Source: Catenuloplanes atrovinosus | GTDB lineage: Bacteria; Actinomycetota; Actinomycetes; Mycobacteriales; Micromonosporaceae | DNA: 64,000 bases | NCBI RefSeq assembly: GCF_031458235.1 | Contig: NZ_JAVDYB010000001.1 | Span: forward strand, 1,054,001 to 1,118,000 | Direction: 5' to 3' | In this document: positions 26,616 to 35,150 of the stretch, piece by piece | Layout: each line of letters begins with the position of its first letter | Numbering within the stretch: position 1 is the first letter of the stretch | Notes under the pieces: model-generated | Databases searched by the model: none | What the model was told of the DNA's origin: nothing | Seen by the model: the letters and a program-made list of their open reading frames with translations, nothing else | Translations under genes and position numbers: made by a program

Positions 26616-27470
26616 TCAGGCGTCGCGGAACTCGAGGGCGTGCAGGGCGGCGGTGAAGTCCTGGGAGCCGTGGCCGAGAACGACGGTCTCCTCCATCAGG
26701 CGGTGCATGGTCTCGGTGAGCGGGACCGAGACGCCGGCGGTGCGGGCGGCGCCGGCGACCAGGGACAGGTTCTTCAGGACGTCGGCGGCGCCACCCTGGA
26801 TGCTGAAGTCGCGGTCGACCAGCTTGGGTGACTTCACCCGGGAGATGTCGCTGGTCATCTGGCTGTCGTCGACGATGGCGCGCAGCGTGGCCAGGTCCAG
26901 GTTGTTGCGGGCGGCGAAGTGGAACGCCTCGACCAGGCCCATCACGCTGCTCAGCATGAAGATGTTGGTGGCCAGCTTCATGGTCAGCGCGTCCGGGACC
27001 GGGCCGCAGACGATGATCTCGCGGCACATCGGGGCCAGGACCGGGCGTACCGTCCCGATCGCGTCCGGCTCGCCGGCCACCATGGCGACCAGCTCACCCT
27101 TCTCGGCGGGCACCCGCGAGCCGGAGACCGGCGCCTCGACGTACGTGCCGCCGCCCGCGTGGACGGCGGACCGCAGGCGCAGCGAGTCCTCCGGCGAGAT
27201 CGTGCCCATGTGCACGACGGTGCGGCCGGCGACGTCCGCGTCCTCCAGCACGGCATCGGCCGCGGCGGCGTTGGCCAGCATCAGGACGATCACCCCGGCG
27301 CGCGTGAAGACCTCGGCGGCGGTGGCGGCGACGTGCGCGCCGGCCTCCCGCAGCGGCTCGGCCCGCGAGGCCGTGCGATTCCAGACGACGAGGTCGGTGC
27401 CGGCGCGGACGAGGTTCAGCGCCATCGGCTGACCCATGGTCCCCAGCCCGACGAAACCCACGGTTGTCAT
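26616..27470 (-). CDS. NAD(P)-dependent 3-hydroxyisobutyrate dehydrogenase-family protein
   Basis: A beta-hydroxyacid dehydrogenase of 284 aa. The Rossmann motif GFVGLGTMGQPMALNL is at residues 5-20. The family signature follows as YVEAPVSGSRVPAEKG, and the catalytic Lys is in ALTMKLATNIF near residue 175. Substrate cannot be assigned: hydroxyisobutyrate, tartronate semialdehyde (GarR-like), glyoxylate reductase and imine-reductase relatives share these motifs. It is convergent with metK. Its 5' side is a 680-base gene-free stretch with tandem arrays. Confidence 0.85.
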   Translation of the reverse strand: MTTVGFVGLGTMGQPMALNLVRAGTDLVVWNRTASRAEPLREAGAHVAATAAEVFTRAGVIVLMLANAAAADAVLEDADVAGRTVVHMGTISPEDSLRLRSAVHAGGGTYVEAPVSGSRVPAEKGELVAMVAGEPDAIGTVRPVLAPMCREIIVCGPVPDALTMKLATNIFMLSSVMGLVEAFHFAARNNLDLATLRAIVDDSQMTSDISRVKSPKLVDRDFSIQGGAADVLKNLSLVAGAARTAGVSVPLTETMHRLMEETVVLGHGSQDFTAALHALEFRDA

Positions 27471-27610
27471 AGGTGCCCTCCGAAGTCACGGCAACTCGCG
27501 GTGAGAGAACGTGACCGGCACCGCCCCCGGTTCGCCCCCTATGGCTCACCTCACCCCACCCCCGCCCGCGTGCGCTCTGCCCGCGCGCGCTCTGCCCGCG
27601 CGCACTGTCC

Positions 27611-27715
27611 GCGCGTGCTCTGTCCGCGCGTGCTCTGTCCGCGCGTGCTCTGTCCGCGCGTGCTCTGTCCGCGCGTGCTCTGTCCGCGCGTGCTCTGTCC
27701 GCGCGCGCCCCGTCC
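27611..27715. repeat. 15-bp tandem array, six exact units and one variant
   Basis: GCGCGTGCTCTGTCC is repeated without change at 27611, 27626, 27641, 27656, 27671 and 27686, then once as a variant at 27701. Degenerate copies extend left to about 27560. The perfect identity implies recent expansion. It runs directly into the palindrome copy at 27714. The array is 5' of the dehydrogenase gene, whose promoter must lie in the 90 bases between them, or upstream through the array. Confidence 0.95.
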
Positions 27716-27783
27716 GCGCCGATCTAGGGCGGATTCGCGTGATTGGAGATCGAAGTGCGGGAATCCGCCCTAGATCGGCGCGG
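27714..27783. repeat. Dispersed palindromic element, copy 2
   Basis: A 23-bp perfect stem (27714-27736 with 27761-27783) encloses a 24-base centre. The core equals copy 1 at 8067-8130 except for paired changes: GAATTC/GAATTC there becomes GGATTC/GAATCC here, so pairing is kept. The centre begins GCGTGATTGGAGATC, one change from copy 1. It is flanked by a C-rich array on the left and a G-rich array on the right, as in copy 1. Confidence 0.9.
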
Positions 27784-28140
27784 CAGCGGGGCGGCGCGGC
27801 AGTGGGGCGGCGGCGCGGCAGTGGGGCGGCGGCGCGGCAGTGGGGCGGCGGCGCGGCAGTGGGGCGGCGGCGCGGCGGCGGGGCGGCAGTGGGGCGGCGG
27901 CGGGGCGGCAGTGGGGCGGCGGGGCGGCGGCGCGGCGGCGGCGCGGCGGCGGGGCGGCAGGGCGGCAGCGGGGCGGCGGCGCGGCGGCGGGGCGGCGGCA
28001 GCGGGGCGGCGGGGCGGCAGCGGGGCGGCGGCGCGGCAGGGCAGCGGGGCGGCGGCGCGGCAGCGCGGCAGGGCAGCGGGGCGGCGGCGCGGCAGCGGGG
28101 CGGCGGCGCGGCGGTGCGGTGGTGCGGTGGTGAGCGGGGG
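27784..28140. repeat. G-rich 19-bp-type tandem array
   Basis: The plus strand is almost only G, C and occasional A/T in GGGGCGGCGGCGCGG blocks. CAGTGGGG recurs at 27800, 27819, 27838 and 27857, 19 bases apart, before the register breaks into shorter GGGGCGG units. Repeated G runs give G-quadruplex potential on this strand. It ends about ten bases before the stop of the VOC gene, i.e. at its 3' side. I see no gene here. Confidence 0.85.
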
Positions 28141-28151
28141 CGGTGGGTGGG

Positions 28152-28625
28152 TCAGGGGGCGACGAAGATGCAGAAGGGGTGGCCGGACGGGTCGGCGTAG
28201 ACGCGGAGTGGCTCCGGGGTGTCGTCGCCGGTGCGTTCCAGCAGCAGGGTGGCGCCCAGAGCGAGTGCGCGGGAGTGCTGGGCGTCCAGGTCGGCGACGC
28301 TGGGCACGACGAGGTCGAGGTGGAGCTGCTGGGGGATGCCGGGGGTGGGCCAGGTGGGGCGGGGCAGCGAGGGCACGTGCTGGAAGGCGAGCCGGGGCGG
28401 GCCGCCGGGTTCGCGGAGTACCAGCCAGTCGCGGCCGAGCGGGTCGTCGGCACCGGGGGCGGGGGGCTCGTCGCCGGGGCGGTATTCCAGGGCGAGCAGT
28501 TCGCGATAGAACTCGGCGAGGGCGCGCGGGTCGGGGGTGTCCAGCACCACCTGGCGGATGGCCGGGACGCTCACGCCGGCCCGTTCGGTGCGGTGTCCGT
28601 CTGTTTCGCGCGCAAGCTCGCTCAT
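28152..28625 (-). CDS. VOC-family (glyoxalase/bleomycin-resistance fold) protein
   Basis: A 157-residue single-module VOC protein. The betaalphabetabetabeta units begin IRQVVLDTPDPRALAEFYRELLALEY and, in the second half, HLDLVVPSVADLDAQHSRALALGATLL, ending VYADPSGHPFCIFV. This is the common actinobacterial VOC layout. Function cannot be predicted; relatives include dioxygenases, isomerases and antibiotic-binding proteins. The ATG at 28625 precedes the fold by 20 residues; the frame is open further but with repeat-like sequence. Confidence 0.8.
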   Translation of the reverse strand: MSELARETDGHRTERAGVSVPAIRQVVLDTPDPRALAEFYRELLALEYRPGDEPPAPGADDPLGRDWLVLREPGGPPRLAFQHVPSLPRPTWPTPGIPQQLHLDLVVPSVADLDAQHSRALALGATLLLERTGDDTPEPLRVYADPSGHPFCIFVAP

Positions 28626-28729
28626 GCCGGACGGTTCTGTCCGTGTTGGTGGCGCCGAGCCGGTGATTCGCTCATGCCGCCATTGTGCCCACCGCCGGGC
28701 CGGATGGCCCGGCCCGGCGGCGTCGGGGC

Positions 28730-31426
28730 TCAGGTGGGGCGGCGGCGTTCGATGGGGAGGCGGGAGCGGGTCAGCAGGCCCGCGCCGAGCATCGCGACCA
28801 GCGGCACCACCAGGATCAGACCCAGGTGCGCCCACGGTACGGCCAGCGGGTAGAGCGCCTCCAGCGGCCACGTGCCGGAGATCGTGGCGTTGCGGGCGGC
28901 CAGCACGGCGAAGGCCGAGCCGATCCCGGCCAGGATGCCGAGCACCGAGCCGAGGCCGGCGATCACGCCGGACTGGCTCAGCGACAGCAGCCGGCGCACG
29001 CGTGGTGCGGCGCCGATCGCGGCCAGCGTGGACAGGTCCGCGCGGCCGTCCGCCGCGGCCAGGCCGGTCGCCATCCCGGCCGCGCCCAGCGTGATCAGCC
29101 CGGATGCGGCGGCGAGCATCAGGGCGACCGGGTCCCCGTCGTCGGCGGGGCCGCTCTCCACGTGCGCGCTGCCGGATCCGGCCTCGGCCAGCGCCGAGTT
29201 GAGCCGGTCGAGGTCACTCACCGCGGGCGCCGGGGCGGTGGCGACGACCAGCCCGGCCGGCGCGTGGGCCAACCCGGCCCGCTCGACCGCGGCCGGGGAC
29301 AGCACCACGCCGGCGCCGAACGGGCCGGACTCCAGCAGGTATCCGGGCACCGTGATGTCCTCGGACTCCGACTCGTCGGCCCCGGGCAGCATTCGCAGCC
29401 GCTGCACCGAGACCATGCCGTTGTCGATGTGGGACGGGTCGCCGACGACCACGCCGCCCCGGTCCAGCATGGCCGCGGCCCGGTCCAGGTCGGCACCGGA
29501 CGCGCCGGTCAGCGCGACCAGCGCGTCGCGCCCGCCGACCGCGGACCGGAACGTCACGCCGGTGTGCCGCCAGATCCGCTCGCACCGGGGGTCCCGGGCC
29601 AGCGTCTCGATCTCCTCCCGGGTGGTGGGCTCGTTCTCCTCGCCGGGGCAGCGGTGCGCCGGCGCGACCATCAGCTCGATCGCGCACGACTCGTACCCGC
29701 TCCCGTCCGGGCAGGTCACCTCCGAGATCTCGGTGGCCGTCGCGCCCGGCAGCGCGGCGGTGACCGCGGCCCGCGCCAAGCCCTCGGACGCCGGGTCGTA
29801 GTCGTCGCGGTAGGTGTCGTACTGGACGGTGACGTACCCGTCCGGCACTCCCGGCCGGTAGCCGGCGTTGTCCTTCGCCTCCGTACTGACCAGGTAGACG
29901 CCGATCGCGACCGTGCCGGCGACCGCGGCCATCACGGCGGAGACGGCCGGTGCGGCCGCCGCGCGGTTGCGGGCGGCGTCGCGCAGCGCGATGCGCGGCG
30001 CGGGCGGCAGCGCGCCGCCGAGCCGTGCGATCAGGCCGACCAGCGACGGCGTGCACAGCACCAACCCGAGCTGGGCGATCACCAGGCCGGCGACGATGCG
30101 CTCGGCACCCCAGTTCGCGGCGTCCTGCGGCCCGGTGGCGGCGATGGCGCCGCCGGCCGCGGCCAGCACCAGGCCGGCGATCAGCCACCGGCGCTTGGAC
30201 CGGACCACGCCCCGGCGCCCGGTCAGCGCCGCCACCACGTCGGCCCGCGCGGCGGTGAACGCGGGCACCGCCGCGGCCAGCACGCCGGTGACCACGGCCA
30301 GCACCACGATTCCGGCCAGCGAGGTCGGGCTGAACCGGTAGGCGCCGAACCGCGCGTCGACCAGGTCCTCCACGAACGGGCGCCCGACGACGGCCAGAAT
30401 CACGGCGAGCACCAGGCCGATGGCCGCGCCGGCGAGGCCGAGCGTCAGGCCGTCCGCGAGCACGATGCGGCGCAGGTGGGCGCGGGTGCCGCCGTTGGCG
30501 GCGACCAGGGCCAGGGAACGCTGCCGCCGCCGGGCGCCGACCGCGAACGCCGGGCCGGCCAGCAGGATGATCTCCAGCATGGCGAGTCCGGACACCACCG
30601 GCAGGAGCGCGAACGTCCGGCTCGGCGGCGTGTCGTCGAACGTGACGGCGGTGGTCGACGGGTCCGGCGGGTCGAGCAGCACGGCGCGCGAGGTGACCGC
30701 GATGCCGCGCCGGTTGATCTGGTTGACCTGGGCCCAGTCGACCGGCTCCGGCGTGTCGGCCAGCCACACGGACGGGCTGCCGCCCTGCTCCAGCGCGTGG
30801 GTGCCGGGCGGGAAGAGCATCAGCTCGCCCAGCTCGGCCGGGAACTCGACGGTGCCGACCACGGTCCAGGTGCGGTCGCGCTCCCGGTTCTGGATCGTGT
30901 CGCCGAACCGCTCCCGGGCGGCCTCGGACATGGCCACCTCGCCGGGCCCGGCCGGTGCCCGGCCGTCGACCAGCTCCACCATGCCGCGGAAGATCGGGTC
31001 GGCCAGGTCCAGCTCCACGAAGGGGGCGTTCGCCAGGCCACCGGCCGCGGTCCGGAACTGGTCGCCGGAGCTGCCCATCGACACGACGCGGCTGCCCATG
31101 GGCAGCACGTCGAGCGCCTCGGCCTCGGTCATGCTGGCCCGGCCCTGGTGGCTCTCGGAGTCGGTCGTGCTCGCCGGCATCCACATGTCGCCGTCCGGGC
31201 CCTGCACGATCGGCTCGGTGAGTCTCGGCAGCAGCAGCGCGTCCGCGGCGCCGAGCTGGCGGGTGGCCGTCTCCTCGGGCGTGAGCACGTACATGTCGTA
31301 GGAGGCGGCCGCGTATCCGAGCGCGGCGACCGGGACCGCGATCATGGCGACCACCATCGCGGACCGGCCCTTGGCGCGGCGCATCTCGCGGCGGGAGATC
31401 CGCAGCGCGGTCAGCCACGATCTCAT
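28730..31426 (-). CDS. FtsX-like ABC transporter permease
   Basis: An 898-aa membrane protein with an N-terminal cytoplasmic-membrane segment (RREMRRAKGRSAMVVAMIAVPVAALGYAAA), a large extracellular domain (about residues 45-265), a first FtsX helix bundle, a second extracellular domain and a second bundle near the end. This is the two-bundle MacB/FtsX-type architecture of type VII ABC systems, which transmit force rather than form a solute channel. It overlaps the ATPase gene by four bases. With the PadR regulator it forms a three-gene operon padR-ATPase-permease. Substrate is unknown; antimicrobial-peptide or lipoprotein handling is typical of relatives. Confidence 0.88.
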   Translation of the reverse strand: MRSWLTALRISRREMRRAKGRSAMVVAMIAVPVAALGYAAASYDMYVLTPEETATRQLGAADALLLPRLTEPIVQGPDGDMWMPASTTDSESHQGRASMTEAEALDVLPMGSRVVSMGSSGDQFRTAAGGLANAPFVELDLADPIFRGMVELVDGRAPAGPGEVAMSEAARERFGDTIQNRERDRTWTVVGTVEFPAELGELMLFPPGTHALEQGGSPSVWLADTPEPVDWAQVNQINRRGIAVTSRAVLLDPPDPSTTAVTFDDTPPSRTFALLPVVSGLAMLEIILLAGPAFAVGARRRQRSLALVAANGGTRAHLRRIVLADGLTLGLAGAAIGLVLAVILAVVGRPFVEDLVDARFGAYRFSPTSLAGIVVLAVVTGVLAAAVPAFTAARADVVAALTGRRGVVRSKRRWLIAGLVLAAAGGAIAATGPQDAANWGAERIVAGLVIAQLGLVLCTPSLVGLIARLGGALPPAPRIALRDAARNRAAAAPAVSAVMAAVAGTVAIGVYLVSTEAKDNAGYRPGVPDGYVTVQYDTYRDDYDPASEGLARAAVTAALPGATATEISEVTCPDGSGYESCAIELMVAPAHRCPGEENEPTTREEIETLARDPRCERIWRHTGVTFRSAVGGRDALVALTGASGADLDRAAAMLDRGGVVVGDPSHIDNGMVSVQRLRMLPGADESESEDITVPGYLLESGPFGAGVVLSPAAVERAGLAHAPAGLVVATAPAPAVSDLDRLNSALAEAGSGSAHVESGPADDGDPVALMLAAASGLITLGAAGMATGLAAADGRADLSTLAAIGAAPRVRRLLSLSQSGVIAGLGSVLGILAGIGSAFAVLAARNATISGTWPLEALYPLAVPWAHLGLILVVPLVAMLGAGLLTRSRLPIERRRPT

Positions 31427-32145
31427 GAGGCGCGCTCCAGCAGGTCGTCCGCGCTGCCGAGCGGGCCGGACGAGTCGATGATCACGCCGTCGCGCAGGAA
31501 GATCACCCGGTCGGCCCAGCCCGCGTGCCGGGCCTCGTGCGTGACGAGCAGGCCGGCCGCGCCCGCGTCGACGCGCTCGCGCAGCACCCGCAGCACGGCC
31601 TCGCCGGTCTGCGAGTCCAGCGCGCCGGTCGGCTCGTCGGCCAGCACCAGGCGGCGCTCGCCGACCAGCGCGCGGGCGATCGCCACGCGCTGCTGCTGGC
31701 CGCCGGACATCTCGTCGGGGAAGCGGCCGGCCAGGTCGGCGAGCCCGACCTCGGACAGCGACGCGATCGCGGCGCGGCGGGCCGCGCGGATGCTCACGCC
31801 GTCCAGCTCCAGCGGGAGTGACACGTTCTCCGCGGCGGTGAGGCTGGGCAGCAGGTTGAAGTCCTGGAAGACGTAGCCGATGGTCCGGCGCCGCACCCGG
31901 GAGAGCTCGCGGTGGCTGAGCGTGCCGAGCGAGGCGCCCTCCACGCGCACCTCGCCGCTGGTCGGGCGGTCGAGGCCGCCGGCCAGGTTGAGCAGCGTGG
32001 ACTTGCCGGAGCCGGACGGCCCCATGATCGCGACCAGTTCGCCGGGGCGGACGGTCAGCGTGACGCCGCGCAGCGCCTGCACCGCCTGCGGGCCGGTGCC
32101 GTGCGTGCGGTGGACGTCGTCGAGTGCCAGCACCGAGTCGGTCAT
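31423..32145 (-). CDS. ABC transporter ATP-binding protein (MacB/LolD type)
   Basis: The ATPase partner of the adjacent FtsX-like permease. The 240 residues contain Walker A GPSGSGKSTLL near 42-52, Q-loop YVFQDFNLLPSLTA, signature MSGGQQQRVAIARAL, Walker B LVLADEPTGALD, and the switch His in LLVTHE. The LADEPTGALDS form is characteristic of the LolD/MacB/FtsE branch. The GTG/ATG overlaps of four bases on both sides show tight translational coupling. Confidence 0.92.
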   Translation of the reverse strand: MTDSVLALDDVHRTHGTGPQAVQALRGVTLTVRPGELVAIMGPSGSGKSTLLNLAGGLDRPTSGEVRVEGASLGTLSHRELSRVRRRTIGYVFQDFNLLPSLTAAENVSLPLELDGVSIRAARRAAIASLSEVGLADLAGRFPDEMSGGQQQRVAIARALVGERRLVLADEPTGALDSQTGEAVLRVLRERVDAGAAGLLVTHEARHAGWADRVIFLRDGVIIDSSGPLGSADDLLERAS

Positions 32146-32747
32146 CGTCCGGCTCCCTCGGGTTCCTTGGCCGCCGGGTCCGCGGCGGGCGTGGGTGCGG
32201 CGGCGGACGTGGGGCCGGTCCCGGATGGGCGGCGGCGCAGGATCGTCGCCTCGCAGTGGTCCAGCCAGCGGATCTCCGCCTCACACTGGAAGATCATCGC
32301 GTCCAGGACCAGCGGCCACGACAGATCGGCGGACTCCGCGGCGTCCTGGCCGCGCTTGAGCCGGGTGTACTCCTGGAGCGCGCGGATGCCGGCGGCGCGC
32401 TGGCTCTGCACGACCGCCGACACGTCCACGCCCGGCGTGGCCATGGCGAGCGCGAGCTTGATGGCGAGTTCGTCGCGCGGCCGGTCGGTGCGTTCGATCG
32501 GCGTGGCGAACCAGCGGGTCAGCTCGGCGCGGCCGGTCTCGGTGATCTCGTACGGCCGCTGGCCGCCGTCGTTCTCCGGCAGCGGGTGCACGAACCGGTC
32601 GCGTTCGAGGCGCGACAGCGTGGTGTAGACCTGCCCGATGTTCAGCGACCAGGTGCCGCCCACGCTCTCCTCGAACGCGGCGCGCAGCTGGTAGCCGTAC
32701 ATGGGACCGCGCTCCAGGAGCGCGAGCAGGCCATGGCGAATGGACAT
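32142..32747 (-). CDS. PadR-family transcriptional regulator
   Basis: A winged-helix repressor of 201 aa. The N-terminal domain is typical: IRHGLLALLERGPMYGYQLRAAFEE, then LNIGQVYTTLSRLERDRFV, then a C-terminal Vir-like helical domain used for dimerisation. A Pro/Ala tail ends it. The ATG at 32747 fits the motif start; a frame open further upstream would read across the operator. It is first in the operon with the ABC exporter and probably represses all three genes. A palindromic operator overlaps its own start codon. Confidence 0.9.
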   Translation of the reverse strand: MSIRHGLLALLERGPMYGYQLRAAFEESVGGTWSLNIGQVYTTLSRLERDRFVHPLPENDGGQRPYEITETGRAELTRWFATPIERTDRPRDELAIKLALAMATPGVDVSAVVQSQRAAGIRALQEYTRLKRGQDAAESADLSWPLVLDAMIFQCEAEIRWLDHCEATILRRRPSGTGPTSAAAPTPAADPAAKEPEGAGR

Positions 32748-32774
32748 ACCTACGGAGTATGCATACCGAGTATG
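32745..32774 (-). promoter_or_regulatory. Candidate PadR operator overlapping the padR start
   Basis: Two adjoining dyads, CATAC-N7-GTATG (32745-32761) and CATAC-CGA-GTATG (32762-32774), lie end to end, the first overlapping the ATG. On the minus strand CATACT ends eight bases before the ATG and could be a -10 hexamer, so the mRNA may be leaderless. The four half-sites, inverted in pairs, would suit two repressor dimers. This is inference from symmetry and position. Confidence 0.6.
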
Positions 32775-32922
32775 TGGTGCGCAAGAAGCGCAGGTCAGCG
32801 CCGGCGCGCGAGTGTCTACGCCGGTTGCGAGTGCCGCGGCGCGGGCAGCGAGCCCCATGTCCGCGGCCGACCCGTGCCCGCGGGAGCATGCGGGACCGGC
32901 GCCGCCGGAAGCGGGCAGATCA

Positions 32923-33636
32923 TCATCGGGCGAAGCCCGTGAGGAGGCCGGTGTAGAGCTTGGCCGGGGGTGGCGCGTACTCGTCGCGGGGCGACGTGCG
33001 CAGGCCGAGGCGGACCAGTGACTCGGCCAGCGTGACGGCCGCGGCGACGCCGTCGATGACCGGGACGCCCAGCTCGGCGGTGGCGGCCGCGCAGAGGTCG
33101 GCCATGCCGGCGCAGCCCAGCACGATCACGTCGGAGCCGTCGTGGTCGAGCGCGTGGCGGGCCAGCGCCACCACGCGGTCCAGCGACTCCGGCGAGAGCG
33201 AGAGCACCGGGATGTCGGTGGCGTGCACGCCCCGGCAGGCGTGCGGCGGGCAGTACCGGGCCGCGAGGTCGCGGGCGCGTCCGCGGGTCCGGGACAGCGT
33301 GGTGACCACGCTGAAGCCGCGGCCGAGCAGTGTGGCGGCGTGCATGGCGGCCTCCGCGATGCCGATCACCGGGCCGGTCGCCAGCTCGCGGGCCGCGTCC
33401 AGGCCGGGGTCGCCGAAGCAGGCGATGACGTGCGCGTCCGCCGGGGCGTCCGCGACCGCGCGCAGGACGCCGGGCACGGCCAGCGCCTCGTCGTAGTGGC
33501 TCTCGATGGAGGCCGGGCCCATGACCGGCGTGATCGCCTCGATCAGCGTGCCCGGGCCGGCCGCGGCCCGGGCACTCGCCTCGATCGTGGCGGTCATCGC
33601 CTCGGTGGTGTTCGGGTTGATGACCTGGATCCGCAC
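32923..33636 (-). CDS. Asp/Glu/hydantoin racemase-family protein
   Basis: A cofactor-independent two-cysteine racemase fold of 237 aa. The start RIQVINPNTTEAMT is the hydantoin/allantoin racemase hallmark. The two active-site cysteines are Cys73 in VIACFGDPGL and Cys175 in VIVLGCAGMADL. The GTG at 33636 begins two bases after the stop of the NCS1 permease gene, so they are co-transcribed. Together they suggest uptake and racemisation of a hydantoin or allantoin-like compound; no hydantoinase or allantoinase is in the window. The last 35 residues are unremarkable. Confidence 0.85.
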   Translation of the reverse strand: MRIQVINPNTTEAMTATIEASARAAAGPGTLIEAITPVMGPASIESHYDEALAVPGVLRAVADAPADAHVIACFGDPGLDAARELATGPVIGIAEAAMHAATLLGRGFSVVTTLSRTRGRARDLAARYCPPHACRGVHATDIPVLSLSPESLDRVVALARHALDHDGSDVIVLGCAGMADLCAAATAELGVPVIDGVAAAVTLAESLVRLGLRTSPRDEYAPPPAKLYTGLLTGFAR

Positions 33637-33638
33637 GG

Positions 33639-35150
33639 TCAGGCCCGGCTCAGCTCGCGCACCCGGAACGGGCCGGCCAGCGCCAGGTACGCGCCGAGGC
33701 CGAGCGCCATGCCGATGAACCAGCTGTACTGGGCGATCCCGTGCATGCCCGGCCCGCCGGTCCAGAGCACCGGGACCATCGCGACCAGCGCGCCGATCGC
33801 GGTGGCGGTGAGCGCGGCCGGGTTGTAGCCCTTCCGGTAGTGGTAGCGGCCGGTGGGGGAGAGCGTGAACATGTCGTCCACGTCGACGCGCTGGCGGCGG
33901 ATCAGGTAGTAGTCGGCGATCAGCACGCCGAACAGCGGGCCGATGAACGCGCCCAGCACCTCCAGCGTGTAGTGGATGACCTCGGGGTTGTTGTAGAGGT
34001 TCCACGGTGTGATCAGTACCGACCCGACCGCGGCGATCATGCCGCCCGCCCGCCAGGAGATGCGCTGCGGGCTGACGTTGGAGAAGTCGAACGCGGGGGA
34101 GATGAAGTTCGCGACGATGTTGATGCCGATCGTGGCGATGGTGAAGGTGAGCGCGCCCAGCACGATCGCGAACGTGCTGTCGATGCGCGCCACGGTGGCG
34201 ACCGGGTCGGTGATCAGCTCGCCGAAGACCGGCATGGTCAGCGACGCGGTGACCACCGTGAGCAGCGAGAAGACCAGGAAGTTGACCGGCAGGCCGAGCA
34301 GGTTGCCGGTCTTGACCGCACGGAAGCTGCGCCCGTACCTGGAGAAGTCGCCGAAGTTCAGCATCGGGCCGGAGAAGTAGGAGACGACCAGCGCGATCGC
34401 GCCCAGCATCACCGGCAGCGCGTCCCAGCCGTGGTAGCGGACCTCGCCGAGGGTCAGGTTGATCGAATCCCAGCCGGCCCGGTAGATCAGGTATCCGGTC
34501 AGCGCGAACATCACCACGTAGACCGCGGGGCCGCAGAAGTCGATGAACCGGCGGATCGTCTCCATGCCGGTCCAGAACACGGCCGCCTGCAGGACCCAGA
34601 GCAGCGCGTACGAGCACCAGCCGAGCAGCGGCAGGCCGAGGAAGCCGTACTGGTCCACGTCCGCGTACGGTGCGAGGCCGGGCCACAGCTTGAGCAGCAC
34701 CACGTCGAGCGCGGCGCTGGCCAGGTAGGTCTGGATGCCGTACCAGGCGACCGCGATCAGGCCGCGGATCACCGCGGGCACGTTCGCGCCGAGCACGCCG
34801 AACACGCTGCGGCAGATCACCGGGTACGGCACGCCGGTCAGCTGCGACGGCTTGGCGACCAGGTTGCAGAAGACGTAGACGATGGTGATGCCGGCCAGCA
34901 GCGACACCAGCACCTGCCAGCTGGACAGCCCGAGCGCGAACAGGCTGCCCGCGGTGACGTAGCCGCCGACGCTGTGCACGTCCGACATCCAGAACGCGAA
35001 GATGTTGTACGCGCCCCACCGCTGTTCCCGCAGCGGGGCCAGATCCTCGTTGGTCAGCGCCGGGTCGTACCCGGGCTTGATGTTCCCGCTGCCGACCGGC
35101 ATGCCGGCGGCCTCGACGAGATCCTGCGGGGGGTGCAGTGTGTCGGCCAT
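33639..35150 (-). CDS. NCS1-family nucleobase/hydantoin:cation symporter
   Basis: A 12-helix secondary importer of 503 aa related to Mhp1 and allantoin/uracil permeases. Seen: NEDLAPLREQRWGAYNIFAFWMSDVHSVGGY, the conserved NCS1 opening; WYGIQTYL in helix 3; SYFSGPMLNFGDFSRYGRS; and PWNLYNNP. The ATG at 35150 has GGAGCG upstream. The protein is the first gene of a two-gene operon with the racemase. The substrate is inferred from that partner to be a hydantoin, allantoin or pyrimidine base. Confidence 0.88.
   Translation of the reverse strand: MADTLHPPQDLVEAAGMPVGSGNIKPGYDPALTNEDLAPLREQRWGAYNIFAFWMSDVHSVGGYVTAGSLFALGLSSWQVLVSLLAGITIVYVFCNLVAKPSQLTGVPYPVICRSVFGVLGANVPAVIRGLIAVAWYGIQTYLASAALDVVLLKLWPGLAPYADVDQYGFLGLPLLGWCSYALLWVLQAAVFWTGMETIRRFIDFCGPAVYVVMFALTGYLIYRAGWDSINLTLGEVRYHGWDALPVMLGAIALVVSYFSGPMLNFGDFSRYGRSFRAVKTGNLLGLPVNFLVFSLLTVVTASLTMPVFGELITDPVATVARIDSTFAIVLGALTFTIATIGINIVANFISPAFDFSNVSPQRISWRAGGMIAAVGSVLITPWNLYNNPEVIHYTLEVLGAFIGPLFGVLIADYYLIRRQRVDVDDMFTLSPTGRYHYRKGYNPAALTATAIGALVAMVPVLWTGGPGMHGIAQYSWFIGMALGLGAYLALAGPFRVRELSRA

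Noticed and set aside
27556-27720. Repeats of GCGCGTGCTCTGTCC considered as a CRISPR array or a pentapeptide-repeat gene (VRACS units).
   Set aside because: Units are directly adjacent with no unique spacers, and no cas genes are present. The reading frame is interrupted by the palindrome and has no start with a ribosome site.
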